From contig JAIXXP010000034.1 in assembly GCA_027490665.1 (NCBI GenBank), forward strand, positions 1-64,000: a DNA stretch of 64,000 bases, written 5' to 3'. Positions 46,195 through 54,612 of the stretch are shown in pieces. Positions within the stretch are counted from its first letter, which is position 1; each line of letters begins with the position of its first letter. This DNA is from Cryomorphaceae bacterium (GTDB lineage: Bacteria; Bacteroidota; Bacteroidia; Flavobacteriales_D; Crocinitomicaceae). The translations under genes were made by a program, and so were the position numbers. Under the pieces are notes generated by a model. It searched no databases. It saw nothing but the letters and a program-made list of their open reading frames with translations, and was not told where the DNA came from.

Positions 46195-47837
46195 AATTCG
46201 GCAGGGCAATTGAGTTCCATCCATTCATTAGAATGTGGATGATAAAATCCAAGTTTAGCCGCGTGTAAATGCAAACGATTGGATTTTTGGCCGTATAAAT
46301 CGTCGCCTTTTATTGGGCAATTCAAACCAAGATGATGCGCCGCATGCACGCGAAGCTGGTGTGTACGCCCTGTTTGTGGATACAAAGCAATTCTTGTTTC
46401 ATTGTTTTGAATATCCAGCACTTTAAACTTTGTATGCGCATAACTTCCATGTTCATAGCAGACAAGTTGACGCGGCCTGTCTTCGAGATCTACACGAAGA
46501 GGTAGTTTGATTTCACCAACTGCTTGACCTGGTACTCCAACCAGAATTGCCAAATATTCTTTTTGAACTTTTCTAAGCACAAATTGTCGCTGCAAACGCT
46601 CATGCATCAGTTTAGTTTTTGCCGCAAGCATGATTCCAGATGTAGACATATCCAAACGGTGCACCAACAGCGGGCCGTCTGCTTCTGGAAAATATTTCTT
46701 TAAATCCTCTAATGAATTGGGTTGAGGATTTTTGCCCGGCACCGATAAATACTCAGGTGCTTTGTTGATGGCTACGATCCAGTCGTCTTCGTAAATGATG
46801 TCCAAGGCTTTAGGCGGATGAATCGCCGCAATTGGATTTGGGTCGATACTCATGCCTTTCAACATGTGTCCTAAAATGGGCTCGCATTTACTTTTACATG
46901 ACGGATAAAAATGACCATGAATGCGCACTTCAGAATCTGGCGACATTCCCCACCAAAACTCGGCCATACAAATCGGTCGAAGTTGGTTGAGGTAGGCATA
47001 TTGCAGCAATTTGGGTGCTGCACATTCTCCAGCTCCGGCTGGCGGTGATTCTGCAAAAAGATTTAGAACATTTTGGGTATCTCCTAAGGCATTTAAAAAA
47101 GTGTAGCGTTCAAAAATCCGCTGTTGAAGATCTGCAGAATGGGCCGCACGCCTGGCTTTTAATTGTTCAATTTCTTCTTTGAATAAGCGCAAATTTTCTG
47201 AACGAGCGAACAACTCCTCTTGGGCGTGTTTTTTTAAAGCCTTTAGTCGACGGCTTTCGTGCATGCTTTCTTCGCGAAGTTGGCTTTCAAGAATTGCAAT
47301 GTTCTCCGCATCATGCACAAGTGCAGCGCTGCGTTTGATATCACGTATTCTTTTACTTTCTTTGTTCTGCAAGCGCAGTTCTTCCAATTGATTTGCCCAT
47401 TGTGCTTGAAGTTCCTGATACACAGCTTTCAAATTGTCTAATTCATTAGACCCCTCTAGTTGTTCTAATTGAATGGTGAGCTCATGGATCTCTACTTCTT
47501 CTCTTCGAAAAAACCCCTGTGCCTCTAGTATATCAAATACGGGCGGAACAAAACCAATGTGCTCATTGGAATTACCAAGCTTGCCAGAAAAAGCTGCTAA
47601 ATAACCTAGTTCTTGATTTGAATTTTGTACCACGAGTACACCAAACATTTTTCCGATGGCACCCAAGCGCTCTTTTCTGCCCAAGCCGAAATCATGACCA
47701 AATGCTTCGGTGCTTAAGCGTTGTTGCAATAAATCTACGGCGTACTTGGCCATAGGATGAACGTCGTAGTAAAATGGGAAAGTGAAGCGCTCAGGTAAAG
47801 CGAGGTCCTGAAATTCTGATCCAAAAGGGATAAACAT
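46191..47837 (-). CDS. RluA-family pseudouridine synthase with an N-terminal coiled-coil region
   Basis: 548 residues. The catalytic domain is C-terminal (about 345-548): DIIYEDDWIVAINKAP, then HRLDMSTSGIMLAAKT with the catalytic Asp, QTGRTHQLRVHAAH and CPIKGDDLYG. The N-terminal 340 residues are an extension: a globular start, a long charged coiled coil (about 115-235), and a part with GECAAPKLLQYA and CKSKCEPILGHML, whose cysteines are conserved in similar long proteins of gammaproteobacteria as I recall. It converts uridine to pseudouridine in rRNA or tRNA; the target is unknown. Confidence 0.88.
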   Translation of the reverse strand: MFIPFGSEFQDLALPERFTFPFYYDVHPMAKYAVDLLQQRLSTEAFGHDFGLGRKERLGAIGKMFGVLVVQNSNQELGYLAAFSGKLGNSNEHIGFVPPVFDILEAQGFFRREEVEIHELTIQLEQLEGSNELDNLKAVYQELQAQWANQLEELRLQNKESKRIRDIKRSAALVHDAENIAILESQLREESMHESRRLKALKKHAQEELFARSENLRLFKEEIEQLKARRAAHSADLQQRIFERYTFLNALGDTQNVLNLFAESPPAGAGECAAPKLLQYAYLNQLRPICMAEFWWGMSPDSEVRIHGHFYPSCKSKCEPILGHMLKGMSIDPNPIAAIHPPKALDIIYEDDWIVAINKAPEYLSVPGKNPQPNSLEDLKKYFPEADGPLLVHRLDMSTSGIMLAAKTKLMHERLQRQFVLRKVQKEYLAILVGVPGQAVGEIKLPLRVDLEDRPRQLVCYEHGSYAHTKFKVLDIQNNETRIALYPQTGRTHQLRVHAAHHLGLNCPIKGDDLYGQKSNRLHLHAAKLGFYHPHSNEWMELNCPAEF

Positions 47838-47849
47838 AAAACAAAGGTC

Positions 47850-47878
47850 AAAAAAAACGCCCTCGTTGGAGGGCGTTT
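47850..47878 (-). terminator. Rho-independent terminator of the T9SS thioredoxin-fold gene
   Basis: On the minus strand an 8-bp GC-rich stem (47869-47876 with 47857-47864, extendable by two A-T pairs) closes a four-base loop and is followed by a run of seven or more T. It lies 22 bases after the stop of the minus-strand gene that ends at 47900 and is the only strong intrinsic terminator I see in the window. Confidence 0.9.
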
Positions 47879-47899
47879 CATATTTCTTATGAAAGAAAA

Positions 47900-49423
47900 T
47901 TATTTGATAACTACGTTTTTAGTAGTTGTAAGACCGTCAACAGTAACAGTTACGATGTAGCTTCCTTTAGCAACGTTTTCAGTTGAGAAAGAAACAACTT
48001 GTGTTCCGTTAAGGTTAGTCATGTTTTTTGCAGAGATAACGCGACCTTGAAGATCCATTAACGCTACTGCGTAATCGTTGTTAGTAGCTTCGAAAGAAAC
48101 GTTAACTTCAGAAGAAGCTGGGTTAGGGTATACATTCATTGCGATTGTAGCTAACTCATCCATTCCTAAAGCACCTGTTTTGAAAGCACGTGTATCAATA
48201 TCTCCGAACTCAGCACCTGAAGCGATTGTTGTTCCGTTTGCATCTACTAAAGAGTATGCACCGTTACCGTAAGAACAGCAAATACCATCTCCGTAAGAGT
48301 CAGTGATTTCGAAAGTATAACATTGGCTAGGGTTAAGTGTAACCAATTGTGGAGCTTGTACAGTTTGACCAGCAGCACCTGTTGTCATGTCCGCCCAGTT
48401 ACCACCACCTTGTGCTACAGTTGCACCAGCGCTATTCTTGATTACCCAAGCAGTTTCTGAAGCGTAGTAGTCAGTTGTAATGTTAACCGTTACGAACTGA
48501 GAAACAGCATTTGAAGCAGCAGCAATTGTAGTGTTCATGCCATTGTTTGCAGCTGAAGCATCACCTGCAGTTGTAACTGTACAAGTAAGAGCACCACCAG
48601 TAAAGTTAGCGATTGGTGAACATGTTACGTTAGCAACACCATAAGTAGCTAAGCTACCGCTATAGGTACCTGTAGAAACTGTAGTACCACCTTGTGTGAT
48701 AGTAACAGTAGCAGATGTAAGTGCAGATGTTCCGTTGTTTTGGATGTTAATAGATGGCGTATAAGAACCTTCACAATGTACAGCAGCACCAGTGTAGTTC
48801 AAAGCAGCAACGTCTGCAGGAGCAGATGCTGGTGGAGGGCAAGCGCCAACTGTAGCATACAGTGCAGCAGCGTCTAATTGACCAACTTCTTCGATGATGC
48901 GGTTAGGGCAAATACGGTAGATTGTTGGAAAATAAGCGATTGCGTAATCGTTGTTGATTTGGTTAGCCGCAGCAGATGCAGGGTTAGCCATTGGGAATTG
49001 GATTTGGTTACCAGCAGCTGGCTCAATCCAGTTTCCGATAGCACCTGAACCATCTAACATAGTAGCGTCCGCAGTTTGACCGTCACCTTCGATCCAGATA
49101 ACCATAACGTCGTCTGTTGTAGCAGTAGCAACACCTGGTGCGCCTGCTGGGCCATGGTTAGCATAGACATCTTCGAGAGCTCCACTTAAATGGTAGTTCC
49201 AGCATGGACCACACCAAGTTGCAGATACATCTAAAAATACAGTGTATCCTTGGTCAAGGTAGCTGTAAAGTGAGTAAGATCCGTTGCTAGATGAACCAGC
49301 AGTAGACAACCATGACTGGTAAGCAGACACAGTAAAGTTTGGAGCAACGCTACCTGGGGCTAGCTGCGCATTCGCACTAACACCTGCAAGTAACATAGCA
49401 GCTGAGAATAATAGTTTTTTCAT
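47900..49423 (-). CDS. T9SS-exported thioredoxin-fold protein
   Basis: 507 residues. Signal peptide 1-20; TlpA/thioredoxin-like domain about 25-195 with the redox motif Cys71-Gly-Pro-Cys74 in SATWCGPCW; CARDB-like Ig domain about 205-300; accessory domain about 310-410 with TDYYASET and DSYGDGICC; T9SS tail about 430-507 (VYPNPAS, GSYIVTV, end NVVIK). It is secreted to the surface. Codon choice is noticeably more uniform (mostly GTT/GTA, GCA/GCT, AAC) than in its neighbours. With its own terminator, this suggests a strongly expressed single-gene unit. The substrate is unknown. Confidence 0.9.
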   Translation of the reverse strand: MKKLLFSAAMLLAGVSANAQLAPGSVAPNFTVSAYQSWLSTAGSSSNGSYSLYSYLDQGYTVFLDVSATWCGPCWNYHLSGALEDVYANHGPAGAPGVATATTDDVMVIWIEGDGQTADATMLDGSGAIGNWIEPAAGNQIQFPMANPASAAANQINNDYAIAYFPTIYRICPNRIIEEVGQLDAAALYATVGACPPPASAPADVAALNYTGAAVHCEGSYTPSINIQNNGTSALTSATVTITQGGTTVSTGTYSGSLATYGVANVTCSPIANFTGGALTCTVTTAGDASAANNGMNTTIAAASNAVSQFVTVNITTDYYASETAWVIKNSAGATVAQGGGNWADMTTGAAGQTVQAPQLVTLNPSQCYTFEITDSYGDGICCSYGNGAYSLVDANGTTIASGAEFGDIDTRAFKTGALGMDELATIAMNVYPNPASSEVNVSFEATNNDYAVALMDLQGRVISAKNMTNLNGTQVVSFSTENVAKGSYIVTVTVDGLTTTKNVVIK

Positions 49424-49444
49424 GCGTTAAAATTTAAGTTTGCG

Positions 49445-49452
49445 TAAATATA
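49445..49452 (-). promoter_or_regulatory. Possible -7 box of the T9SS thioredoxin-fold gene
   Basis: TATATTTA on the minus strand, one base from TAnnTTTG, 21 bases before the ATG at 49423. I could not place a -33 element. Confidence 0.35.
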
Positions 49453-49506
49453 AAGAAATTCCGGTCAAGGAAAAAAAACTTAACTACAAAAAGATAGGAA
49501 AATGGC

Positions 49507-50256
49507 TTATTTCTTTTTGAGTTGTTCTTTGATGAACAATTCAATGGCGCCAACCATTGAAGGTGCTTTTGGGTGCGGCGCGTGAACGTCTAGACGCAAA
49601 TTGTTTTTTAGAACAGCATTAGCAGTGGTGGGGCCAAAAGCAGCAATAGCAGTGGTGTTCTGCTTGAAATCAGGGAAGTTTTTGAATAAAGATTCGATTC
49701 CGCCTGGGCTAAAGAACACTAACATGTCGTAATAGACATCTTCTAAATCAGAAAGATCAGCAGCAACAGTTCGGTACAAAATTGCTTTTGTAAATGGAAT
49801 GTTGTACTTCTCCAAGGTGAGTGGAATGGTGTCTCTAAGTATATCAGTACAAGGCAACAAGAATTTTTCGCCTTTTTGTTTTTTCATGAGCTCAGCAAGC
49901 TCATCAATGGTTTGTTTACCAAAAAAGATTTTACGCTTTCGGTAAGTCACGTATTTTTGAAGATAGAGCGCTACAGCCTCAGTAATACAAAAATATTTCA
50001 TGGTGTCAGGCACTTCAAAACGCATGGCTTCTGCCATCCTGAAGAAGTGATCAACCCCTACCTTTGAGGTAAGGATGATTGCTGTATGGGTGGAAATATC
50101 AATTTTTTGAGTACGGAACTCTTTGGGGTCAACACCCTCCACTTTAATAAATGGACGGAAATCTATTTTGAGCTTGTATTTATCAGCTAAATCAAAATAA
50201 GGAGATTTGTCGCCTTCTGGTTTCGGCTGAGAAACTAGTATGGTCTTTATAGCCAA
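49507..50256 (-). CDS. hemD: Uroporphyrinogen-III synthase (Bacteroidota type)
   Basis: Closes hydroxymethylbilane to uroporphyrinogen III in haem and sirohaem synthesis. I infer a TTG start at 50256, giving 249 residues that begin AIKTILVSQPKPEG after the initiator, the usual opening and length of Bacteroidota HemD. Upstream ATGs (for example at 50301) would overlap the preceding gene and add non-family residues. Conserved parts are AIILTSKVGVDHFF, FFSPGGIESLF and AFGPTTANAV. The preceding gene is DUF4271, a usual neighbour. Confidence 0.82.
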   Translation of the reverse strand: MAIKTILVSQPKPEGDKSPYFDLADKYKLKIDFRPFIKVEGVDPKEFRTQKIDISTHTAIILTSKVGVDHFFRMAEAMRFEVPDTMKYFCITEAVALYLQKYVTYRKRKIFFGKQTIDELAELMKKQKGEKFLLPCTDILRDTIPLTLEKYNIPFTKAILYRTVAADLSDLEDVYYDMLVFFSPGGIESLFKNFPDFKQNTTAIAAFGPTTANAVLKNNLRLDVHAPHPKAPSMVGAIELFIKEQLKKK

Positions 50257-50270
50257 AGTTGTGGTTTTAG

Positions 50271-50930
50271 TTAATTGTATTCGCCCGAAAACCAGCGCCA
50301 TACAAAAAGTATAGGTAGGATTTCCAAGGCGCAAAGGTACAAAATTAAATAATACCATTCCAAATTTGCCTGCACACAAGCTCGCCAAGCCTTAATCAAG
50401 CGCCAAATATAGGCTGCAATAAAGAGCACTACGAAGCTGATGTTGAGTAAATTATTGGATTGGCCATAGATCAGCCAGAGAAAAGATATACCCAAATAAA
50501 CTAAGCCTGAAAAAGACCATACTTGTTTATTTATTTCGGAAATGCCACTCACCAACTTCCAGTTGTCTGTAATGAGTAGTGCAATGCGGAAATTGATTAA
50601 TTGGAAAATTAAAAATCCTAAGACAAATACAAGAGCTAAAACGAAAGCTTCTATTCTTTGAAAATACGTCAGAAAAAATAAAAAGGTGCTCAGGCAGAAT
50701 GAAATAAAAAAGTTGCCCAATAATAGAGATTGTGTTTCGGGACGAATCTTTTCATCGTCGAAACCAAAACTTTCCACGCGGCTCAGTTTCCAAAAGCGCT
50801 TCCAAGATAAGGTCAAGGCGTCTGGAGTGCTGATGCGGGCATAAGCGATGAAAGTCAAAGAAAGCAACGAAACAAATAGCAAATAGCTATTCATTTGGGA
50901 GGCTCTTTCGATGAGTTCAAATCTTTGCAT
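50271..50930 (-). CDS. DUF4271 integral membrane protein
   Basis: 219 residues with about six hydrophobic helices and a short soluble loop (about 40-65). It belongs to DUF4271, a Bacteroidota family typically encoded just before hemD, as here (14-base gap to the inferred hemD start). No catalytic motif is visible. The linkage hints at a part in haem metabolism or cytochrome maturation, but that is inference from position only. Confidence 0.78.
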   Translation of the reverse strand: MQRFELIERASQMNSYLLFVSLLSLTFIAYARISTPDALTLSWKRFWKLSRVESFGFDDEKIRPETQSLLLGNFFISFCLSTFLFFLTYFQRIEAFVLALVFVLGFLIFQLINFRIALLITDNWKLVSGISEINKQVWSFSGLVYLGISFLWLIYGQSNNLLNISFVVLFIAAYIWRLIKAWRACVQANLEWYYLILYLCALEILPILFVWRWFSGEYN

Positions 50931-50947
50931 GTAGAGAATTTAGGATA

Positions 50948-50955
50948 CAAAAATA
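50948..50955 (-). promoter_or_regulatory. -7 promoter box of the DUF4271-hemD unit
   Basis: TATTTTTG on the minus strand, 17 bases before the ATG at 50930. Confidence 0.5.
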
Positions 50956-50993
50956 ATTCAAATTTGCATGCTACAGCTGCACAGATTATTACG

Positions 50994-51001
50994 TACTTTT
51001 G
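50994..51001 (+). promoter_or_regulatory. -7 promoter box of the acyl-CoA dehydrogenase gene
   Basis: TACTTTTG, 18 bases before the ATG at 51020. It covers the in-frame ATG at 50999, which rules that ATG out as the start. Confidence 0.5.
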
Positions 51002-51019
51002 TGGCACAAATCAACCATC

Positions 51020-52216
51020 ATGAAAACCGATTTATATCAACACCCAGATTACTTCAACATGGACGACCTGCTCTCAGAAGAGCACAAGCTTGTTCGTGAC
51101 GCCGCAAGAGCATGGGTAAAGAAAGAAGTCTCACCAATTATCGATGAGCATTATGAGAAAGCAACCTTCCCAATGCACATATTGGCTGGGCTTGGCGAAA
51201 TTGGCGCTTTCGGACCATACATTCCAGAAGAATACGGCGGGCCTGGTCTCGACCAAATTTCTTACGGTCTTATTATGCAAGAACTCGAGCGCTGTGACTC
51301 CGGTTTGCGTTCCACCGCATCCGTGCAATCTTCTTTGGTCATGTACCCAATTTGGAAATACGGCTCAGAGGCGCACAAACAAAAATACCTTGCCAAACTC
51401 GCTTCAGGCGAAATGATGGGCTGTTTTGGTCTTACAGAGCCGGACTACGGTTCCAACCCTGGCGGCATGATCACCAATTTCAAAGACGCTGGTGACCACG
51501 TCATTTTGAACGGTGCCAAAATGTGGATTTCTAATGCGCCTTTTGCAGATATCGCAGTTGTTTGGGCCAAAGACGAAACTGGTCGTATCCATGGCATCAT
51601 TGTAGAACGCGGTATGGAAGGTTTCTCTACGCCAGAAATGCACGGTAAGCTTTCATTGCGCGCCTCTGCAACCGGCGAACTCATCTTCGACAACGTCAAA
51701 GTTCCTAAAGAAAATATCCTTCCTGGCCGCTCAGGTCTCGGCGCACCACTTAGCTGTCTTGACTCCGCACGCTTCGGCATCGCATGGGGTGCCCTTGGTG
51801 CTGCCATGGATTGCTACGACCAAGCTTTGCGCTATTCAAAAGAACGCACCCAATTCAATGTGCCAATCGGTGCATTTCAGTTAATTCAGAAAAAATTGGC
51901 TGAAATGATTACAGAAATCACCAAAGCACAATTGCTCACCTTCCGACTTGGTCAATTGCGCAACGAAGGAAAAGCTACCTCAGCTCAAATTTCTATGGCC
52001 AAACGCAACAATGTCGAAATTGCACTTAACATTGCCCGCGAGGCGCGCCAAATTCATGGCGGAATGGGCATCACAAGTGAATACTCAATGATGCGCCACA
52101 TGGCAAATCTAGAATCGGTAGTTACTTACGAAGGCACCCACGACATCCATTTACTCATTACAGGTATGGATGTTACTGGCATTCCTTCATTCACGAGAGA
52201 AATGCCAAACCTCTAA
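51020..52216 (+). CDS. gcdH: Glutaryl-CoA dehydrogenase (acyl-CoA dehydrogenase family)
   Basis: 398 residues. FAD-dependent oxidation and decarboxylation of glutaryl-CoA to crotonyl-CoA in lysine and tryptophan breakdown. The block CDSGLRSTASVQSSLVMYPI is characteristic of the glutaryl-CoA branch (the Arg and Ser contact the substrate carboxylate). GCFGLTEPDYGSNPGGM binds FAD, and the catalytic Glu is in TYEGTHDIH near residue 377. Stand-alone gene with its own -7 box, ending 3 bases from the convergent TPR gene. Another short-chain acyl-CoA substrate cannot be fully excluded. Confidence 0.87.
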   Translation: MKTDLYQHPDYFNMDDLLSEEHKLVRDAARAWVKKEVSPIIDEHYEKATFPMHILAGLGEIGAFGPYIPEEYGGPGLDQISYGLIMQELERCDSGLRSTASVQSSLVMYPIWKYGSEAHKQKYLAKLASGEMMGCFGLTEPDYGSNPGGMITNFKDAGDHVILNGAKMWISNAPFADIAVVWAKDETGRIHGIIVERGMEGFSTPEMHGKLSLRASATGELIFDNVKVPKENILPGRSGLGAPLSCLDSARFGIAWGALGAAMDCYDQALRYSKERTQFNVPIGAFQLIQKKLAEMITEITKAQLLTFRLGQLRNEGKATSAQISMAKRNNVEIALNIAREARQIHGGMGITSEYSMMRHMANLESVVTYEGTHDIHLLITGMDVTGIPSFTREMPNL

Positions 52217-52219
52217 TCT

Positions 52220-54055
52220 TTAGATATCTTCGCTTTCAGAAAGCGCATCTCCTCGCAAGAGGCGGATGCGCTTTCTTGCTTCTGCACCAAACAAACTGGC
52301 TTTGTATTCCATAAGCAAACGCTTATACAATGCCTCAGCAGCTGTTTTGTCGAATAAATTTACTTCATTGATTTCCGCCATCCGAAACAGCGCGTCGTCG
52401 GCGAGAATATCCTTATTGTGTAATTTGAGGAGGTCCTCATAATAACCCAAAGCCTTTTGCCATTCGCCGCGTTGTTCCATTGCTTGGCCTTTGCGGTACA
52501 AGATTTCATCTGCTAAAGCATGATAAGGAAAGGCCGTTTGAATACTGTCGAAGAGTACAAATGCAGAGTCGTATTTATGTTGGGCAATCATGCGATCTGC
52601 AGTGGCAAACCAGAGCATCACTTGGTAATTGCTATCCAAGCCGTAATTATCAGTTATAAAAACCGACAACTGAATGGCATCATTTGAAATAAAGCGCGAG
52701 GTGCCTTCTTTGAGTACATCTAGCTGAGACTGCGCAAATTCGAATGATCCGTCGTAATAAAAGATTTTAGCATTCTTAAATTTGGCTTCAGCGCCAATGC
52801 TTTCAAATTTAAAATCGTTGTCAATTTGCATGTATATTAATGACGCCTCCCAGATGTCGCCACCCAACACTTGTATATCTGCAAGTAGCATTTTTGCCTG
52901 TGCCCTTTGCATATCAGTTAGGCCTGGCAATTTCATTAATTCCTGCAATTCTGTAATGGCGGTATCTATTTGCTGCGCATAAAATGCCCTGATCTCAGCG
53001 AGTTGTAATGAAACTTGGAATGTTGCTCTTGCCCTACCTAATCTGCTAAGTGCCTGTTCAAAATCAGTGATACATTGCTGAATTTCTTGCGCATTGAAAT
53101 TTCGGAGTTGTGTCACTTGAACAAACCTTGTATTTAATAAAGACAACTGTGCCTCATAAAAATTAGGTAGCTCTGGGCCGAGGTCAATGACGTGTTGAAA
53201 ACAACGATAGGCTTGGTCAAAAGCGTTATTCTCCACGCAGATGAGACCAAGCTCAAGCACTTCGCGGCCATCGCTTTTCATTCTTTTATCTAAGGCAATT
53301 ACCTGTGCTGCTGCTCCGCTAAAATCGCGGTTCTGGACAAATAACCAAATGAGCATTTGGTTCACAACTATTGGAGCACTTGGCTGCTGGGCCCTTTGTA
53401 AAAGCACTTCCTTAGCCAGCAAATAATCTGGTCCTGCAGCTTGGCTTAAATCCATTCTCGAGCCAATAGCTTGTTGTATGGATTCTAAAATACCGGGTTG
53501 TTGCACGAGGTAATCTAAGTAAGCAATGAGCATAGAGCGCTTGTCACCCACCAATGCATAATAATCTGCATATTGAAAATTAAATGGATAACTTGGACTT
53601 AATTTTTGGCCTGCATCTAGCGTGCGTTTGGCGTAATCAAACTTGCCCTTTGCTGCAAAAGCTTGATAAACAGCAATTGTTTGGCCGGGATTTGGCGTAA
53701 GTTCAGACAATAACTCTTCGTAAATTTTCTTTGCTTTAGGCTCTTCTGCTTGATCTTCGTAAAATTCTCCAGCAAGCAACCGCACCTCATAATCTTGCTT
53801 ATTCAAACTCATTTGCTTGCGCAGGATTTTTTCAGCAGTCTTGAAGTCTTTTTGTTCGAGTAAACAAGTGAGGTAAGGTAAAAAAATAGCCTTGCTTTGG
53901 TCTTGAGTGTAAATTTTCTCGTAGTACCCAAGTGCTTTGTCTAACTCAGCGTTATTGTAATAATATTGTGCAAGTTGTAAATCAGTCGCAGTTTGGGCTT
54001 GCACACCCCACGCGCTTGTTAATAACCAAAAGATGATGATGATTCTACCGCTCAT
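52220..54055 (-). CDS. Exported TPR-repeat protein
   Basis: 611 residues with a signal peptide (1-20, ending VQAQ) and tetratricopeptide-like repeats throughout (for example LAQYYYNNAELDKALGYYEKI at the start, and EILYRKGQAMEQRGEWQKALGYYEDLLKL near the end, in part). The C-terminal repeats resemble the YbgF/BamD kind. It is probably a periplasmic scaffold. Last gene of the tlpA-to-TPR operon; its start overlaps the stop of the coiled-coil lipoprotein gene by 1 base, so the two products may work together. Confidence 0.78.
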   Translation of the reverse strand: MSGRIIIIFWLLTSAWGVQAQTATDLQLAQYYYNNAELDKALGYYEKIYTQDQSKAIFLPYLTCLLEQKDFKTAEKILRKQMSLNKQDYEVRLLAGEFYEDQAEEPKAKKIYEELLSELTPNPGQTIAVYQAFAAKGKFDYAKRTLDAGQKLSPSYPFNFQYADYYALVGDKRSMLIAYLDYLVQQPGILESIQQAIGSRMDLSQAAGPDYLLAKEVLLQRAQQPSAPIVVNQMLIWLFVQNRDFSGAAAQVIALDKRMKSDGREVLELGLICVENNAFDQAYRCFQHVIDLGPELPNFYEAQLSLLNTRFVQVTQLRNFNAQEIQQCITDFEQALSRLGRARATFQVSLQLAEIRAFYAQQIDTAITELQELMKLPGLTDMQRAQAKMLLADIQVLGGDIWEASLIYMQIDNDFKFESIGAEAKFKNAKIFYYDGSFEFAQSQLDVLKEGTSRFISNDAIQLSVFITDNYGLDSNYQVMLWFATADRMIAQHKYDSAFVLFDSIQTAFPYHALADEILYRKGQAMEQRGEWQKALGYYEDLLKLHNKDILADDALFRMAEINEVNLFDKTAAEALYKRLLMEYKASLFGAEARKRIRLLRGDALSESEDI

Positions 54056-54606
54056 TATCTATTTTGTTTCTTTTGAAGTAAGGTGTATGAAAAAGCCTCA
54101 ATTGGTGAATACATGCTTGCGTAATCTTCAAAAAACTGCTCTTTTGTGCGCAAGTATTCTGTCGTCAAGGTGCTTAATTGCTGTACTTTTTGACGTTCAA
54201 AACGAATGTATTCTGCATAACGATTTCGCTCGCCTCTGCCTTCTTTGATATCTTTACGCAATTGCTTCAAAACACGTTTTTCTTCTTTAATGCCCTCCCT
54301 CACTTTTAAATATTGCTGCAGCATTGGCTTGATACTGCGGCGCATGACTTTATAAGCATCTAACTTCTTCGCCAAAGCCATATCGATGGTATCTAAGTAA
54401 AGATTTTGCTTGATGCGCAGTTCAGTTTGCATCGTCTTTAGCTTGATAGCAGATACATCATTCATGCGCTCATCCTTTAGCTTTCTTTCTAAATCCAATA
54501 AATGTTGGTCCATTTTTGCCACTTTTTGCAATAAATGATCCCGATTGAAGTCAACACACGCAAAGGTGAACACACCAACAAACGAAAGTAATATGAACTT
54601 TTTCAT
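54055..54606 (-). CDS. Coiled-coil lipoprotein of unknown function
   Basis: 183 residues with a lipoprotein signal ending FTFAC (Cys17). The rest is almost wholly charged helix with heptad-like spacing (about 25-165) and is strongly basic. I do not recognise a family. Its position between a PAP2-like gene and a TPR gene, each within a few bases, implies co-expression. A spacer or tether in the envelope is a guess from composition. Confidence 0.65.
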   Translation of the reverse strand: MKKFILLSFVGVFTFACVDFNRDHLLQKVAKMDQHLLDLERKLKDERMNDVSAIKLKTMQTELRIKQNLYLDTIDMALAKKLDAYKVMRRSIKPMLQQYLKVREGIKEEKRVLKQLRKDIKEGRGERNRYAEYIRFERQKVQQLSTLTTEYLRTKEQFFEDYASMYSPIEAFSYTLLQKKQNR

Positions 54607-54612
54607 TGTAAT

